Shown here piece after piece: positions 42,292 to 51,028 of a stretch of DNA of 64,000 nt (the stretch's first letter is position 1; each line of letters starts with the position of its first letter). This stretch comes from Phaeovibrio sulfidiphilus (GTDB lineage Bacteria > Pseudomonadota > Alphaproteobacteria > Rhodospirillales > Rhodospirillaceae): contig NZ_JACZHT010000004.1 in the NCBI RefSeq assembly GCF_014861485.1, forward strand, positions 186,001 to 250,000. Reading direction: 5' to 3'. The notes under the pieces are model-generated. The model had not been told where the DNA came from. It did no database searches and saw only the letters and a program-made list of their open reading frames with translations. The translations under genes were made by a program, and so were the position numbers.

Positions 42292-42861
42292 TTACCCTTT
42301 TGTCGGGGTCGAACGCTCCCGGCCCAGAGCCGCCTCCTGGAGGGCAACGTAGGTCTTCTCGGCGGCTCGGATGTTCAGCTTGCGCTGTTCCATCAGGGCC
42401 CGCTCCTCCGGGATCATGCGGTGCTTGTCCTGGTTGACGAACCGGGCCGCGTGGGACCGGTAGAACTGCCGGGCTTCATCTCGAGGCAGGCCGCCGACGC
42501 GGTTTTTCGGAAGGGTCGCTTCCGCATCCACAGTTCTGTAGACCTCCGGGTCGCGGACCTTATGTGCGAGCCGCCGGGCGGCCTCAAGCTCCAGAAGGGA
42601 GACCTCAAGGCTGCCCCGGAAGGTCGGTGTGTCGGCGAAGGCTTTCTCGTTTTCCAGACACCGGCGCTCACTTTCGAGAATCAGGTTCAGGTCGCCCGTT
42701 TTACCGATGTCGCGCAATGTGTTGCTCAGGTGGACAAGACAGCGGGCCCATTCTCCGGGCTTTGCTTCACAGGCATGGTGCCGATACCACGCCGAGCGTT
42801 CCGCAAGTAGGTTCTGGTCAAGCCTCTTCAGGCGGTCATCGGTCGAGCCAGTCTTTTCCAT
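42292..42861 (-). CDS. Hypothetical mobilisation-module protein, larger partner (upstream copy)
   Basis: 189 residues, helical and charged, paralogous to 41273-41857 mainly over the C-terminal half (RVGGLPRDEARQFYRSHAA onwards). The N-terminal halves have diverged more, as if they carry specificity. It overlaps the small partner by 26 bp, the same overlap as the downstream pair. Confidence 0.75.
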   Translation of the reverse strand: MEKTGSTDDRLKRLDQNLLAERSAWYRHHACEAKPGEWARCLVHLSNTLRDIGKTGDLNLILESERRCLENEKAFADTPTFRGSLEVSLLELEAARRLAHKVRDPEVYRTVDAEATLPKNRVGGLPRDEARQFYRSHAARFVNQDKHRMIPEERALMEQRKLNIRAAEKTYVALQEAALGRERSTPTKG

Positions 42862-43096
42862 ACTTCGCTTCCGCCGTTGCTGTCTTCACACCCAGCTCGC
42901 GGATCCGCTCCGCACCACTTGTCCTCTTGAGAGCCATCAGGGCTTCGGCTGGGATATCAATCTGCTTGAGCAGTTCTCCCGCTGTAGCCCAATCACCTCT
43001 CCCCTGCGCCATGATCAGATCGTGCATAAGGCGGCTTGTCGCGTCGGCGTTTTCGTAGTCCTCTTTTGTCATGTAGGAATCCGGCGTCCAGGCCAT
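42836..43096 (-). CDS. Hypothetical mobilisation-module protein, small partner (upstream copy)
   Basis: 86 residues starting MAWTPDSYMTKEDYEN, start at 43096 after GGAGAGACG. Same length as its paralogue at 41832-42092. First gene of the leftward mobilisation operon. Both small-partner genes are preceded by a conserved leader that includes GTGTCAGACTC on the minus strand (42150s and 43140s), so promoter and genes were duplicated together. Confidence 0.75.
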   Translation of the reverse strand: MAWTPDSYMTKEDYENADATSRLMHDLIMAQGRGDWATAGELLKQIDIPAEALMALKRTSGAERIRELGVKTATAEAKYGKDWLDR

Positions 43097-43562
43097 GTCG
43101 TCTCTCCTATTCCAGAGGCGGCGTTTCACGTTGCAGATATGTGGAGTCTGACACCGTTGCGAACCCCGGGCAAGGGCCGGACGGGCTTCCGGGGGCGTTT
43201 CGACCTGTCTTGCCATGCGTTGACATGCGTGGACCAATAGCTTTGTTGTGGCTTGTATCGCGAGTCCACGCGGCGAACACATGTTTTTCAAACAATGTGG
43301 CAGAACGCAGATAATCCGCCTTGTTTTGGTGTGTCTTCAGTGCCCATGGCTTCAAGAGCTCAGTGGAAAGAGACGGATCGTGAGCTTCTCCAGTAGGCTG
43401 TGGCCCCAATCTCGGACATCGCTGTGAAGTTGGCTACGGCTTCTGTGTCCACAATGGCGGCGCAGTGGCAAGTGGGCGCCTCTGTCCTCGGCTATTGGGT
43501 GTGCTCGCGCCGCAGCATTCGAAGTCTCATTGGGAGCTCTTTCTATCCACATTTCGCCGGCC
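43097..43562. other. 466-bp gap before the defence cassette
   Basis: Contains the conserved leader of the upstream small gene (about 43142-43195). Beyond that I see no convincing gene. GC falls from here into the defence cassette, marking a composition boundary inside the island. Confidence 0.5.
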
Positions 43563-43922
43563 CTACGAAGGCTTCGGGGTCAAGGCGCGAGCGCTGCGCA
43601 ACAGTTTTGCGATCGCGCGCGCATTCTCAGCTGACCCGTCCCAAACATCATCAATTGCTTTCTCGATTGCTAATTTCCCATCGGGGTCCTCGAATCGTTC
43701 GGCATAAACTGGAATATTTGCATAGCCTAGTATCTCTAAAACCTGAGGTGTTGTCCGCTTGAAGTGCCCATTGCAGATGCGGTTAATCCAACTCTGACTC
43801 ACCAGTTTTCTATCTTTTTTTTCGTTATTTATAGCATCGGCTAGCTCCTGTTGCGTCATGCCGCGATCAGTAAGCCATTGCCGCAGGTCTTTGCCAATAT
43901 CGAATGAAGTGCGCCTTGCCAT
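43563..43922 (-). CDS. XRE-type HTH regulator (controller-like)
   Basis: 119 residues from ATG 43922. The helix-turn-helix spans GMTQQELADAINNEKKDRKLVSQSWINRICNG (about 20-50), followed by a helical C-terminus. Divergent from the methyltransferase gene with a 61-bp spacer that holds an inverted repeat. This arrangement is typical of controller proteins that time methylase and nuclease expression when a restriction-like system enters a new host. Confidence 0.8.
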   Translation of the reverse strand: MARRTSFDIGKDLRQWLTDRGMTQQELADAINNEKKDRKLVSQSWINRICNGHFKRTTPQVLEILGYANIPVYAERFEDPDGKLAIEKAIDDVWDGSAENARAIAKLLRSARALTPKPS

Positions 43923-43942
43923 ATGCGAAGAATATCCGCATA
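43922..43942. promoter_or_regulatory. Inverted repeat between XRE and methyltransferase genes
   Basis: TATGCG (43922-43927) and CGCATA (43937-43942) separated by 9 bp, overlapping the XRE start codon. Likely operator of the XRE protein, controlling both divergent genes. Confidence 0.5.
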
Positions 43943-43983
43943 ATCGAATAAATGGCAATACCATAAAAGATGGGAGCACGAAC

Positions 43984-45318
43984 GTGGAAATGTTGCGCGA
44001 GAAGCTGGAGGCCGATGTCGGCACGTTAACCGGAAGGCTCTGTTCCAGTCATACGTTGCTGGCTAAGAACTGGTTCGCTCGCCATGAATTCCTTGGCCCG
44101 TCATCGACAAACCAGGACACTCACAATTTGCCATTCCAGCGGTGGTATCGCTTCAAGGAAGCGTTTTCTCCCCGCGCAGTTGTCGATGCCATCAGCAAGC
44201 TTGAAATCCCGCCCACGACCTGCATCGACCCTTTTGGCGGCAGTGGAACGACCGCGCTGACCGCGCAGTTTCTGGGCATTCGCCCTACTACCGTAGAGGT
44301 GAATCCGTTCCTTGCTGATCTGATTGAGGCCAAACTGGCTTCCTATGAGATAGAGCCCCTGCTCGTTTCTTTTCGACAGGTTGTCGACCACGCGACCGCC
44401 AATAAAACAGACCCCGCGCGGGAACTGTCCGAGGGCCCCAAAACGCTTGTGGCGCCAGGGGTTGGTGGGCGATGGATCTACTCTCTGGAGGTTGCAGAGC
44501 GTATTTTGGCCTACCGAAAAGCGATCGAGGCGCTCGACAATCCGGCTCACGCACGATTGTTGCGTGTTTTGCTTGGCTCCGCACTGATACCCTTGAGCAA
44601 CGTTATTATCAGTGGCAAAGGGCGGCGTTACAGATCCGGCTGGCAGAGCAGAACCGTCCGATCAACTGCCGTTCATCAGATGTTTGAGGTCGCTTTCCTG
44701 AATGCCATTGAAGACATTGTCCGTTTCGGACGACGTCCCTGCCCGGAATACACGCTGCTTCGCGGCGACTCTCGTATCGCACTGACTCAAGCACCGCCAG
44801 CGGACTTCTCGCTTTTCTCTCCGCCATATCCGAATTCATTTGATTACACTGATGTCTATAACATCGAGCTCTGGATGTTGGGCTATCTGAAGACGCCGGA
44901 AGACAATCGAAAACTGCGCGAGGCAACGTTGCGTTCTCATGTTCAGATCAAGCGTTCCTTCGAAGCGTCTTCGTCGTCGCCTACGCTTGATTTGACCATG
45001 CTGGCTCTTGATTCGCGGCGTTCCAATATGTGGAATAGAAGCATTCCGGAGATGATCCGCGCGTATTTCGATGATCTGGTGGCCATTTTGGCTGAGCTTC
45101 ACCGTATCATTGTGCCGGGGGGTTCAGTGATGATGGTGGTGGGCGACAGCCAGTACGCCGGCGTTGTTGTTGATGTCGGGACTATCTTGGTGGAACTGGG
45201 GCGCGAGCTTGGGTTCGAGCTCTTCAACCTGTCCGCCATGCGTTCAATGCGATCAAGCGCCCAGCAGGGAGGCGCTTACGATCTTGGCGAGACTTTGATC
45301 CACATGGTCAGAAACTAA
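43984..45318 (+). CDS. Amino-DNA methyltransferase (SPPY type)
   Basis: 444-residue DNA methyltransferase. The SAM-binding motif DPFGGSGTTALTAQFLG (about 81-97) is followed some 190 residues later by the catalytic motif SPPYPNSFDYTDVYN. SPPY is most often seen in N4-cytosine enzymes. The order (SAM motif, long middle region, catalytic motif) is like the alpha class. The GTG at 43984 was preferred because GGGAG lies 7 bases upstream; an ATG two codons on is possible. It converges on the nuclease-like gene, leaving 13 bp between stops. Probable self-protection component of the cassette. GC is clearly below the flanking genome. Confidence 0.88.
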   Translation: MEMLREKLEADVGTLTGRLCSSHTLLAKNWFARHEFLGPSSTNQDTHNLPFQRWYRFKEAFSPRAVVDAISKLEIPPTTCIDPFGGSGTTALTAQFLGIRPTTVEVNPFLADLIEAKLASYEIEPLLVSFRQVVDHATANKTDPARELSEGPKTLVAPGVGGRWIYSLEVAERILAYRKAIEALDNPAHARLLRVLLGSALIPLSNVIISGKGRRYRSGWQSRTVRSTAVHQMFEVAFLNAIEDIVRFGRRPCPEYTLLRGDSRIALTQAPPADFSLFSPPYPNSFDYTDVYNIELWMLGYLKTPEDNRKLREATLRSHVQIKRSFEASSSSPTLDLTMLALDSRRSNMWNRSIPEMIRAYFDDLVAILAELHRIIVPGGSVMMVVGDSQYAGVVVDVGTILVELGRELGFELFNLSAMRSMRSSAQQGGAYDLGETLIHMVRN

Positions 45319-45331
45319 AAGCGTCTTATGG

Positions 45332-46477
45332 TCATTCGACGGCGCCGGATAACGTTCGTCCGGCCGCAGTCGCAGCGGCCTCAGCATCTCGATGGTCTTT
45401 TGTCGATGAGTACATATAATATCTTCGGAGCAGGACATCATATTGGGCGGCCAAGGCAACAACGTGGGGCTGATCTTCATCCTCATCACGCGCATCGAAG
45501 CAGCAGAGATAGGCCAGCTTTCCCCCCACATTTTTTCGGTACTGAGCTGCTTGGAGAACACCGTCACTCGCTTGCGAAATCGTCTTATTTTTAGAGACTT
45601 TTTCTAATTCGTAGCGTGATCGCAGGACCTTGCATTCCAATACGCAAGCTCCCAATCCGTTACACATCGCGTGTTTCAAAATCTTTATATCGATTCGACC
45701 GTGAGAATTATGGTCTTCAATAACGACATTATCTTCTCCAACAATGCCTTGCAAGTGTATTCCAAGCAAAGAGCTAATCCTGGGTTCTGCATTATCACAC
45801 GTGATCCGGTCTTTTGGGCTTCCTTTCCACGGTTTTATTGCTCCTGATGGAGTCTGAGTGTATTTGCAGTGAAAATTCCATAAATGTTTGTCCAGTGAGC
45901 CAGAATTGAGTTTTATGGGTCTCTCAAGACTGATTTTCTCTTGTATTACGCCGCCGTAGACCCCTGATTTGCATAGACATATATCAGCACTATCGCTGAG
46001 AAACACGCAGTGCACCGAATCCTCAAACCCAAGCTTGGAAAGCGTGTCGGCTATTTCATTTTTGCTGGTGCAGTGAACTTTCGGTACCAATGCCGCGACA
46101 GAAAGATCAAAGCTAGCAATCAATATTCGGCCGTTAACTTTGACGTCGAGGTCCGGCGTGTAATGCCAAAGATATTCTGCTGACTGTCTCTCTACGTCCT
46201 GCTTGATTGCACGAGACAGAATTATGGCGCACGGAGCTGCGTCGACCGTGCATCCTCCCTTGCTGGTTAGCCAATCGCGGAAGAAAGTTCTTGATTTACT
46301 AAAGAACGTGGCTTCGAGGCCTCCGTTCGAAGCCGGGAATGATGGTCCGGTTTTCCCGTCTTTCAATGACGCGAGGGCCTGTTCATCAAGCAGACCCGAT
46401 ATCGAATCATGGTTCTCAGGCACCGGCTCGTTCCCGTCGAATGTCCCAAACCCTGTCAAGGTAGCGTAGATAGACAT
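45332..46477 (-). CDS. PD-(D/E)xK-like nuclease, probable effector of the cassette
   Basis: 381 residues from ATG 46477 (alternatives: ATG 46510, TTG 46543). The C-terminal part has HGRIDIKILKHAMCNGLGACVLECKVLRS, the Asp plus ECK pattern of the PD-(D/E)xK nuclease fold; the first 250 residues are unfamiliar and Cys-containing. It overlaps the middle-component gene by 62 bp, so the three minus-strand genes form one transcript. With the convergent methyltransferase it suggests a restriction-like activity. Nuclease fold likely; target and trigger unknown. Confidence 0.7.
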   Translation of the reverse strand: MSIYATLTGFGTFDGNEPVPENHDSISGLLDEQALASLKDGKTGPSFPASNGGLEATFFSKSRTFFRDWLTSKGGCTVDAAPCAIILSRAIKQDVERQSAEYLWHYTPDLDVKVNGRILIASFDLSVAALVPKVHCTSKNEIADTLSKLGFEDSVHCVFLSDSADICLCKSGVYGGVIQEKISLERPIKLNSGSLDKHLWNFHCKYTQTPSGAIKPWKGSPKDRITCDNAEPRISSLLGIHLQGIVGEDNVVIEDHNSHGRIDIKILKHAMCNGLGACVLECKVLRSRYELEKVSKNKTISQASDGVLQAAQYRKNVGGKLAYLCCFDARDEDEDQPHVVALAAQYDVLLRRYYMYSSTKDHRDAEAAATAAGRTLSGAVE

Positions 46478-47078
46478 GGACCGTCTGACGTCGGCTTGCG
46501 GTTTCTTCATTGCCGACCTGTCGGGCGATTTCGTCCGCCGCAAGCACAGTCAGATTATGCGAGGCGGTGTGAAAATCGATGGGGCTCTCATCGTCCGCGC
46601 GGTCATAGCTGACGTCCATGAGGACCATGTCGTCCTGCTCTTCCTTGACGGCCTCATCCTTAATGACGCTGGCGAAGGCGCGAACCACTTCTCTAAGAAA
46701 AATGGCTTTTTTTTCCATCTCCGAAAGCTCCAACGCCCTGTCGACAGCCTTCATGCCGACCGGGGTTAGGTTATAGTCTGCTTCGAACCACCACCCAAGG
46801 CCGTCTCTTTGAGTCTTGAAGTTGGATGCTGCCGCCAGGCCTTGTGCGCAGAGGCGATCCATGTCCCATTGGACCTCGGAAAAAAAAGGTCCCCGTTTAT
46901 ACTTGAGGAGATATCCGTCGGGCGTAAGCAGGTCATAGACCGGCGCCATGGCGTTCGCGAGGTACACCAGCCGGTGCAGTCGCTGGGCGGACAATGGTGC
47001 AATACCGATGCGTTCAGACGCATCCAGCAGCATCAGTAACCACATTCTTGCTGCGAGAACGCCGGTACGCTGACTCAT
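46416..47078 (-). CDS. Middle-component-like protein of a three-gene ATPase system
   Basis: 220 residues, no signal or membrane segment. The N-terminal helical region (ISAQRLHRLVYLANAMAPVYDL, allowing for minor reading differences) followed by KYKRGPFFSEVQWDMDRLCAQGL resembles the winged-helix-like middle component of ABC-three-component conflict systems as I recall them. It overlaps the ATPase stop by 4 bp and the nuclease start by 62 bp. Assignment rests on size, position and general pattern, so it is tentative. Confidence 0.55.
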   Translation of the reverse strand: MSQRTGVLAARMWLLMLLDASERIGIAPLSAQRLHRLVYLANAMAPVYDLLTPDGYLLKYKRGPFFSEVQWDMDRLCAQGLAAASNFKTQRDGLGWWFEADYNLTPVGMKAVDRALELSEMEKKAIFLREVVRAFASVIKDEAVKEEQDDMVLMDVSYDRADDESPIDFHTASHNLTVLAADEIARQVGNEETASRRQTVHVYLRYLDRVWDIRRERAGA

Positions 47079-49261
47079 GGTCTGCGCGCCTCAACACCGG
47101 TGCCGCTGGTAGCCGGCGCAACATGCGAGCCTATCGGCCCCGATGGGCGATGGGCTGGGTCGAGATCACGATACACAGCCTCGCGCAGCTTCTCCTCGTA
47201 GTATCCCCTGTGTTTGCGCAGTGCGGCATTTGGCAGGGACAGTGCAAGCAAGTTGATTACATGTGCGTTTCGCTCCTCGACGGGCACGGGAGGTGCGTCA
47301 CTTCGCTCCTCCTCCAATTCCGTTCCTAATAGAAGCTCGTCGTCAGCACTAACCGGCTGTTGCTGTGGAACAGAGTCGGCGCCAAACAAAGCGGGGATCA
47401 TGTTCTCGTTATTGAGGTTGGTGCTGGCGATGAAGACATTACCAAGGTCGCCGCCGTGTGCTGCGAATCCTCGAAACAAGTCGCCGGCCTTGGTAACAAA
47501 AAGGCTGTCAAGGCTGGCTTCAGGCGTTTCCATAACCAGCATGGTGGGGCTATGGTCCTCGGATGCGGTTTCCATCAGGGCCATTCGGAACGCGAGGTCG
47601 ATAAATTCCCGTTGAGATTCCGACACAGACGTTGCGTCTTCGCGTGGGCTGGTATTGCCACTGAACACCGCTGAAGTCATCGTGACTTCGAGGATCGGAA
47701 AATCGAAGGTTTCTCCTTCCTGACCTATTTTACGACTGTCCTTGCTCTCTCTAAGCAGGCATATCTCGGCAAGTAGATACTTGGCTATACGCGCAAATGA
47801 CGCCTTCACTATGCCAAGTTTTTCTGAAAGTCGTTGCTGTTGCCCATCCTTAAGGGTGCGGTATTTTTCCTCTGCACTGGTGCGTAAAGCAAAAAGAGAA
47901 GAAAGTCTCGCCTGGCCTTCTTCAACATACTTGCGTTTGAGGGCGATTGTTTCGCTGTCGTCCGTAGCCAACACGTCGGCTAAATCAGGTGCGACCTGAC
48001 GTTGAAGAGTCTCGAGCTTCCTTTGTAGCTTCAGCAGTTCATTGTACGATTCTTGTTGATCAGCAATTTGATTGCGCAGAGCTTGGTCTGCGGCTTCCAG
48101 TTCCTGATCGAGTTGACGTAATTTGTGCCGGATGCCATCCATTTTTTCTGACGCGCGGTCGAGGCGTTTCTGACTGAAGACCGCACGGCTAACTACATTT
48201 TCCTGCTGTGAGGGGAGGCTCTCGCAGACCGGGCATTGGTGCCTTGCCGCAAATTTCTTTAGCCTGTCATTGGCCGAAGCTGATTTGTTGCCGCAGACAA
48301 GGCAGCCATTACCTGCGGCAAGATTCAAGAATACGTGCTCAGCTGTTGAAGCAAGGTCTGGGAAGACGTCCTGATAGAAGAGTTCCTGTTCCGCTTCGAA
48401 CGCGCGTCTTGCCTCTTCAAGGTCCAGTCGATACTTCTCGCGTTCGAGTTTTTTGCGTTCGTACTCAGACTGTGCGATCTCAATCGCACCTCCAGATTCC
48501 GCAGTTTTCTCCTGTGCCGCTGAAATAGCACGTCGTAAGCCTCTGATCTCGGCGGCGGCGCCGGACTGTTCGGCAGCGTCGTAAAAGGCGAGCTCATCCG
48601 CCGCCTTGCGGATCGGGCCGCGTTCGTTCCGGTACTGACTATCGAGTTTTTGCACTTCGTCATATGCCTCGGCGGCAGCTCGGGCAGCCTGGCGGTCGTA
48701 GAAGAGTAGACGAAACATGTCGAACTGCGATCGCCTGTCCCAGATCAGTTCCGGCCGGTCCTCAAGAAAGAAGATCAGAAAACGCAAGATCGCGAAGAAA
48801 TCGAAGTAACTAGCTGTGCCCGACAGTTCAACTGCCAATTTCTCGTAATGTTCCTGCGTAACCTCTGCCTCAGGCACCCCATCCAATGCCAGGAACTGAA
48901 CCTCTAGCGTGGCAAGTGATCGCCTCACGGTCAGAATCCGCGAGCCAAACGCAATTTCAGCAGTCACGTATGCGTTTCGCGCCCCGTCACTCACGCGGGC
49001 GCGAAAATATGCCTTGTTCCGCCAGTCGACCAGCTTGTGCTGCGTTGAGGCAAGTCCCCTGTCCTCCTTGTTCATGTCCTTCGGTCCGAGCAGGACACGA
49101 TATATGATATTCAGAAGAGTAGTCTTGCCAAGGCCGTTGATGCCCGCAATGACGTGTACGCCTTTTGTAAAGACGTGATCAATGCCTTTGGAATTCTGTG
49201 GTTGATAGAGCTCATAGCCGTCGACGGTTAGATGTCGAAGGACTGGAAATACAATGGACAC
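47075..49261 (-). CDS. Rad50/SMC-like ABC ATPase with zinc-hook-like cysteines
   Basis: 728 residues from GTG 49261 (a TTG at 49327 would add 22). Walker A GINGLGKTTLL lies near residue 40. Long coiled coils flank a central pair CLVCGNK and CPVCES (near residue 320-350), like the Rad50 zinc hook. The signature-like SVSESQREFIDLAFRMAL and Walker B TMLVMETPEASLD are near 560-600. A C-terminal extension follows. First gene of the three-gene operon. In ABC-type conflict systems such an ATPase senses DNA and licenses an effector. It is not a housekeeping Rad50 (no mre11 partner, shorter coils). Confidence 0.85.
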   Translation of the reverse strand: MSIVFPVLRHLTVDGYELYQPQNSKGIDHVFTKGVHVIAGINGLGKTTLLNIIYRVLLGPKDMNKEDRGLASTQHKLVDWRNKAYFRARVSDGARNAYVTAEIAFGSRILTVRRSLATLEVQFLALDGVPEAEVTQEHYEKLAVELSGTASYFDFFAILRFLIFFLEDRPELIWDRRSQFDMFRLLFYDRQAARAAAEAYDEVQKLDSQYRNERGPIRKAADELAFYDAAEQSGAAAEIRGLRRAISAAQEKTAESGGAIEIAQSEYERKKLEREKYRLDLEEARRAFEAEQELFYQDVFPDLASTAEHVFLNLAAGNGCLVCGNKSASANDRLKKFAARHQCPVCESLPSQQENVVSRAVFSQKRLDRASEKMDGIRHKLRQLDQELEAADQALRNQIADQQESYNELLKLQRKLETLQRQVAPDLADVLATDDSETIALKRKYVEEGQARLSSLFALRTSAEEKYRTLKDGQQQRLSEKLGIVKASFARIAKYLLAEICLLRESKDSRKIGQEGETFDFPILEVTMTSAVFSGNTSPREDATSVSESQREFIDLAFRMALMETASEDHSPTMLVMETPEASLDSLFVTKAGDLFRGFAAHGGDLGNVFIASTNLNNENMIPALFGADSVPQQQPVSADDELLLGTELEEERSDAPPVPVEERNAHVINLLALSLPNAALRKHRGYYEEKLREAVYRDLDPAHRPSGPIGSHVAPATSGTGVEARRP

Positions 49262-49562
49262 GTAAGTACCCCGCTCAACGTCAGCAAAGGGTTTCGCCGA
49301 TAATCTTAAAAGTGAGAATGCCAACAAAAAAATGCCGTTGCAAGAAAGCTCTTCATTGGCTTGAGCCGCGCGCCATTTTAGGGGTGAGTGTTCTCTAAAA
49401 CAAATATGTCGTCCCCGTCACTTGGCCAACCATGTTTCCAAAAGACGTCCGAATCGGAATCCAGAACTGATAGCTCAGACTGCGGTGAGAGGTGGGCGGT
49501 GTTCATTTCGTATGTCAGGGAGTTCAAGCTGTTACGAACAGGGCGGAGAGGTGGGCGGGCGC
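49262..49562. other. 301-bp gap upstream of the ATPase operon
   Basis: No gene seen. It should contain the promoter of the leftward ATPase operon; a poly-T stretch (minus strand, near 49325-49333) and locally low GC are the only notable points. Confidence 0.4.
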
Positions 49563-49892
49563 CTACCCGGCTCTTATGAGCTTGATGTCGTATTCCGCCT
49601 CTGAGGAAAAAAACAGCGGTGGCTGTCCTAGGTACCGCTCCAAGAGATCATCGCGGCAAGCGATGCAGCGGCCTCTTCGGAAGAGGGCTTCCCTAGCAGA
49701 GCTCATTGACGGTCCGGTTGTGACTGGGCTGGCCGCAACAGCACTCGTTCGTTCGTAAAAAGCTTCCAGAAGGACGCGCAGTTTTCTTGCGCGGATGGGG
49801 CCTGTCACGCTGACAGGGTCTTGCGTCCGGATAACCTCGTGACAGACGAAAAAGCCAGGTTCCGGTTTACCGGGCCTGCGACGTGCAGTCAT
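49563..49892 (-). CDS. Hypothetical protein, plasmid-type operon
   Basis: 109 residues from ATG 49892 (MTARRRPGKPEPGFFVCHEV). Basic N-terminus; a possible C-x2-C pair (GRCIACRDDLLERYL) in the C-terminal half. Family not recognised. It overlaps the upstream gene by 26 bp in the same operon, which supports it as real coding sequence. Last gene of that operon. Confidence 0.5.
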   Translation of the reverse strand: MTARRRPGKPEPGFFVCHEVIRTQDPVSVTGPIRARKLRVLLEAFYERTSAVAASPVTTGPSMSSAREALFRRGRCIACRDDLLERYLGQPPLFFSSEAEYDIKLIRAG

Positions 49893-50118
49893 CCTGATCA
49901 TCCTGGCAGAGGACGGTCGCGTGCGCTCGCAAGGCCGGTGGGATGCAGACTTCTGCCCATTTGGGATCAAAGGGAGGAACGTGGAAACGCTGTTCGGCCA
50001 CGCATAGGCACTGTAGAAGCGTCGCAAGTGTTACCCCGAACCTTTGTCCCGTTCGGTGATCCTCGAACTCGAATAGTGTAGCAAAATCCGGTTTAACGTG
50101 TGTCTGGTGGGGCAACAC
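49867..50118 (-). CDS. Hypothetical protein, plasmid-type operon
   Basis: 83 residues if GTG 50118 is the start (26-bp overlap with the upstream gene, AAAGGA upstream); ATG 50175 would overlap far more. The segment DFATLFEFEDHRTGQRFGV and the regular ATLLQCLCVAEQ helix look like a genuine small conserved protein. Function unknown. Confidence 0.5.
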   Translation of the reverse strand: MLPHQTHVKPDFATLFEFEDHRTGQRFGVTLATLLQCLCVAEQRFHVPPFDPKWAEVCIPPALRAHATVLCQDDQDDCTSQAR

Positions 50119-51028
50119 AGGCCTTGTATCCTTTCTTTGCAGCAATAACAGCTGCCCGTTGCAGCAGGTCTTCATCGCGTCGGGCCCGATCCGGGGGCGT
50201 GTTGACGAGCCGTTCAAAACGCGTCGGATCAAAAGTGATCCGCTTTTCGTAAATGATCGGAGCCTTAACGGGCTCGTCGGTTGTCGTCATGTCCCGGACT
50301 AGGAGACAAAGGCTTTCCACGAGAGTTTCGTCGCTGAGCATTTTGATTTTATGGTCCAGACACTGCATCTCGAGAAAAAACCACCCTTGACCCTTTCCCA
50401 ACTGGCCCTCGGCCGAGAGCTCCGCGTTGGGGACTTTCGTTCTGATTGCATGGGCCAGATCGTCATTCTGTCCCACGTATTGTCCGAAGAGTGTCGTCGC
50501 GGGAGCGAAGTAAGCAATCATCCAGGGAAGGTTGCGAAGGTGGGAGGCGGTATAGAGCCAGGCTTTCTCGTCAAACCACTGCTCCAGCATCTTTTCGGCG
50601 ATTTTTTTTGAGAATGAAAAACCGAAATCCTCCCGCAGGATGAGGATGATGCGATCAAACTCATTAATCGCCATGGTGATCAGGTTTTCAGAAACAGGCC
50701 CTGGTTTCCGCCTCGCGCTTCTTTTGGGTGAGGTGTTTTTTAGCGTCCAGGGACAGTGTTCGAGATCCGTCAGGTTAAAAGGAAATCCGTCAATCTGGCT
50801 TCCTGTGTGCCTTCCATAAGGACGGGGACTGTTCTCATTGCGATTATAGAGTGCAGCGTTTTGAATCGGATTGTCACAATAAGGGCAAACGGCAAAATGC
50901 CGGGCCTCTTCCCGCAATCGCCCTTTTTGAAGCCACGGCCAACGTCGTCCCAGGACGCGTTCCACATTATCCGGCGTAATCTCATAAACGGGGCTCGGAC
51001 CGGCCTTGGTTTTAAAGTGAACAACCAT
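50093..51028 (-). CDS. Hypothetical protein with CPYC zinc-ribbon-like motif
   Basis: 311 residues from ATG 51028 (MVVHFKTKAGPSPVYEI). CPYCDNP near residue 48 suggests half of a zinc site; a later C (LEHCPWTL) may complete it. The rest is mixed alpha/beta without a recognised family. It resembles cargo genes of integrative or plasmid elements in general style only. Overlaps its neighbours on both sides (17 and 26 bp), so it belongs to a four-gene operon. Confidence 0.65.
   Translation of the reverse strand: MVVHFKTKAGPSPVYEITPDNVERVLGRRWPWLQKGRLREEARHFAVCPYCDNPIQNAALYNRNENSPRPYGRHTGSQIDGFPFNLTDLEHCPWTLKNTSPKRSARRKPGPVSENLITMAINEFDRIILILREDFGFSFSKKIAEKMLEQWFDEKAWLYTASHLRNLPWMIAYFAPATTLFGQYVGQNDDLAHAIRTKVPNAELSAEGQLGKGQGWFFLEMQCLDHKIKMLSDETLVESLCLLVRDMTTTDEPVKAPIIYEKRITFDPTRFERLVNTPPDRARRDEDLLQRAAVIAAKKGYKACVAPPDTR

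Noticed and set aside
43107-43409. 100-residue minus-strand frame upstream of the mobilisation module
   Set aside because: Its 3' end runs through the conserved leader shared by the duplicated modules and it has no ribosome site or recognisable features.
47075-49261. Housekeeping Rad50/SbcC
   Set aside because: Too short, no mre11/sbcD partner, island location and foreign composition; fits a conflict-system ATPase better.
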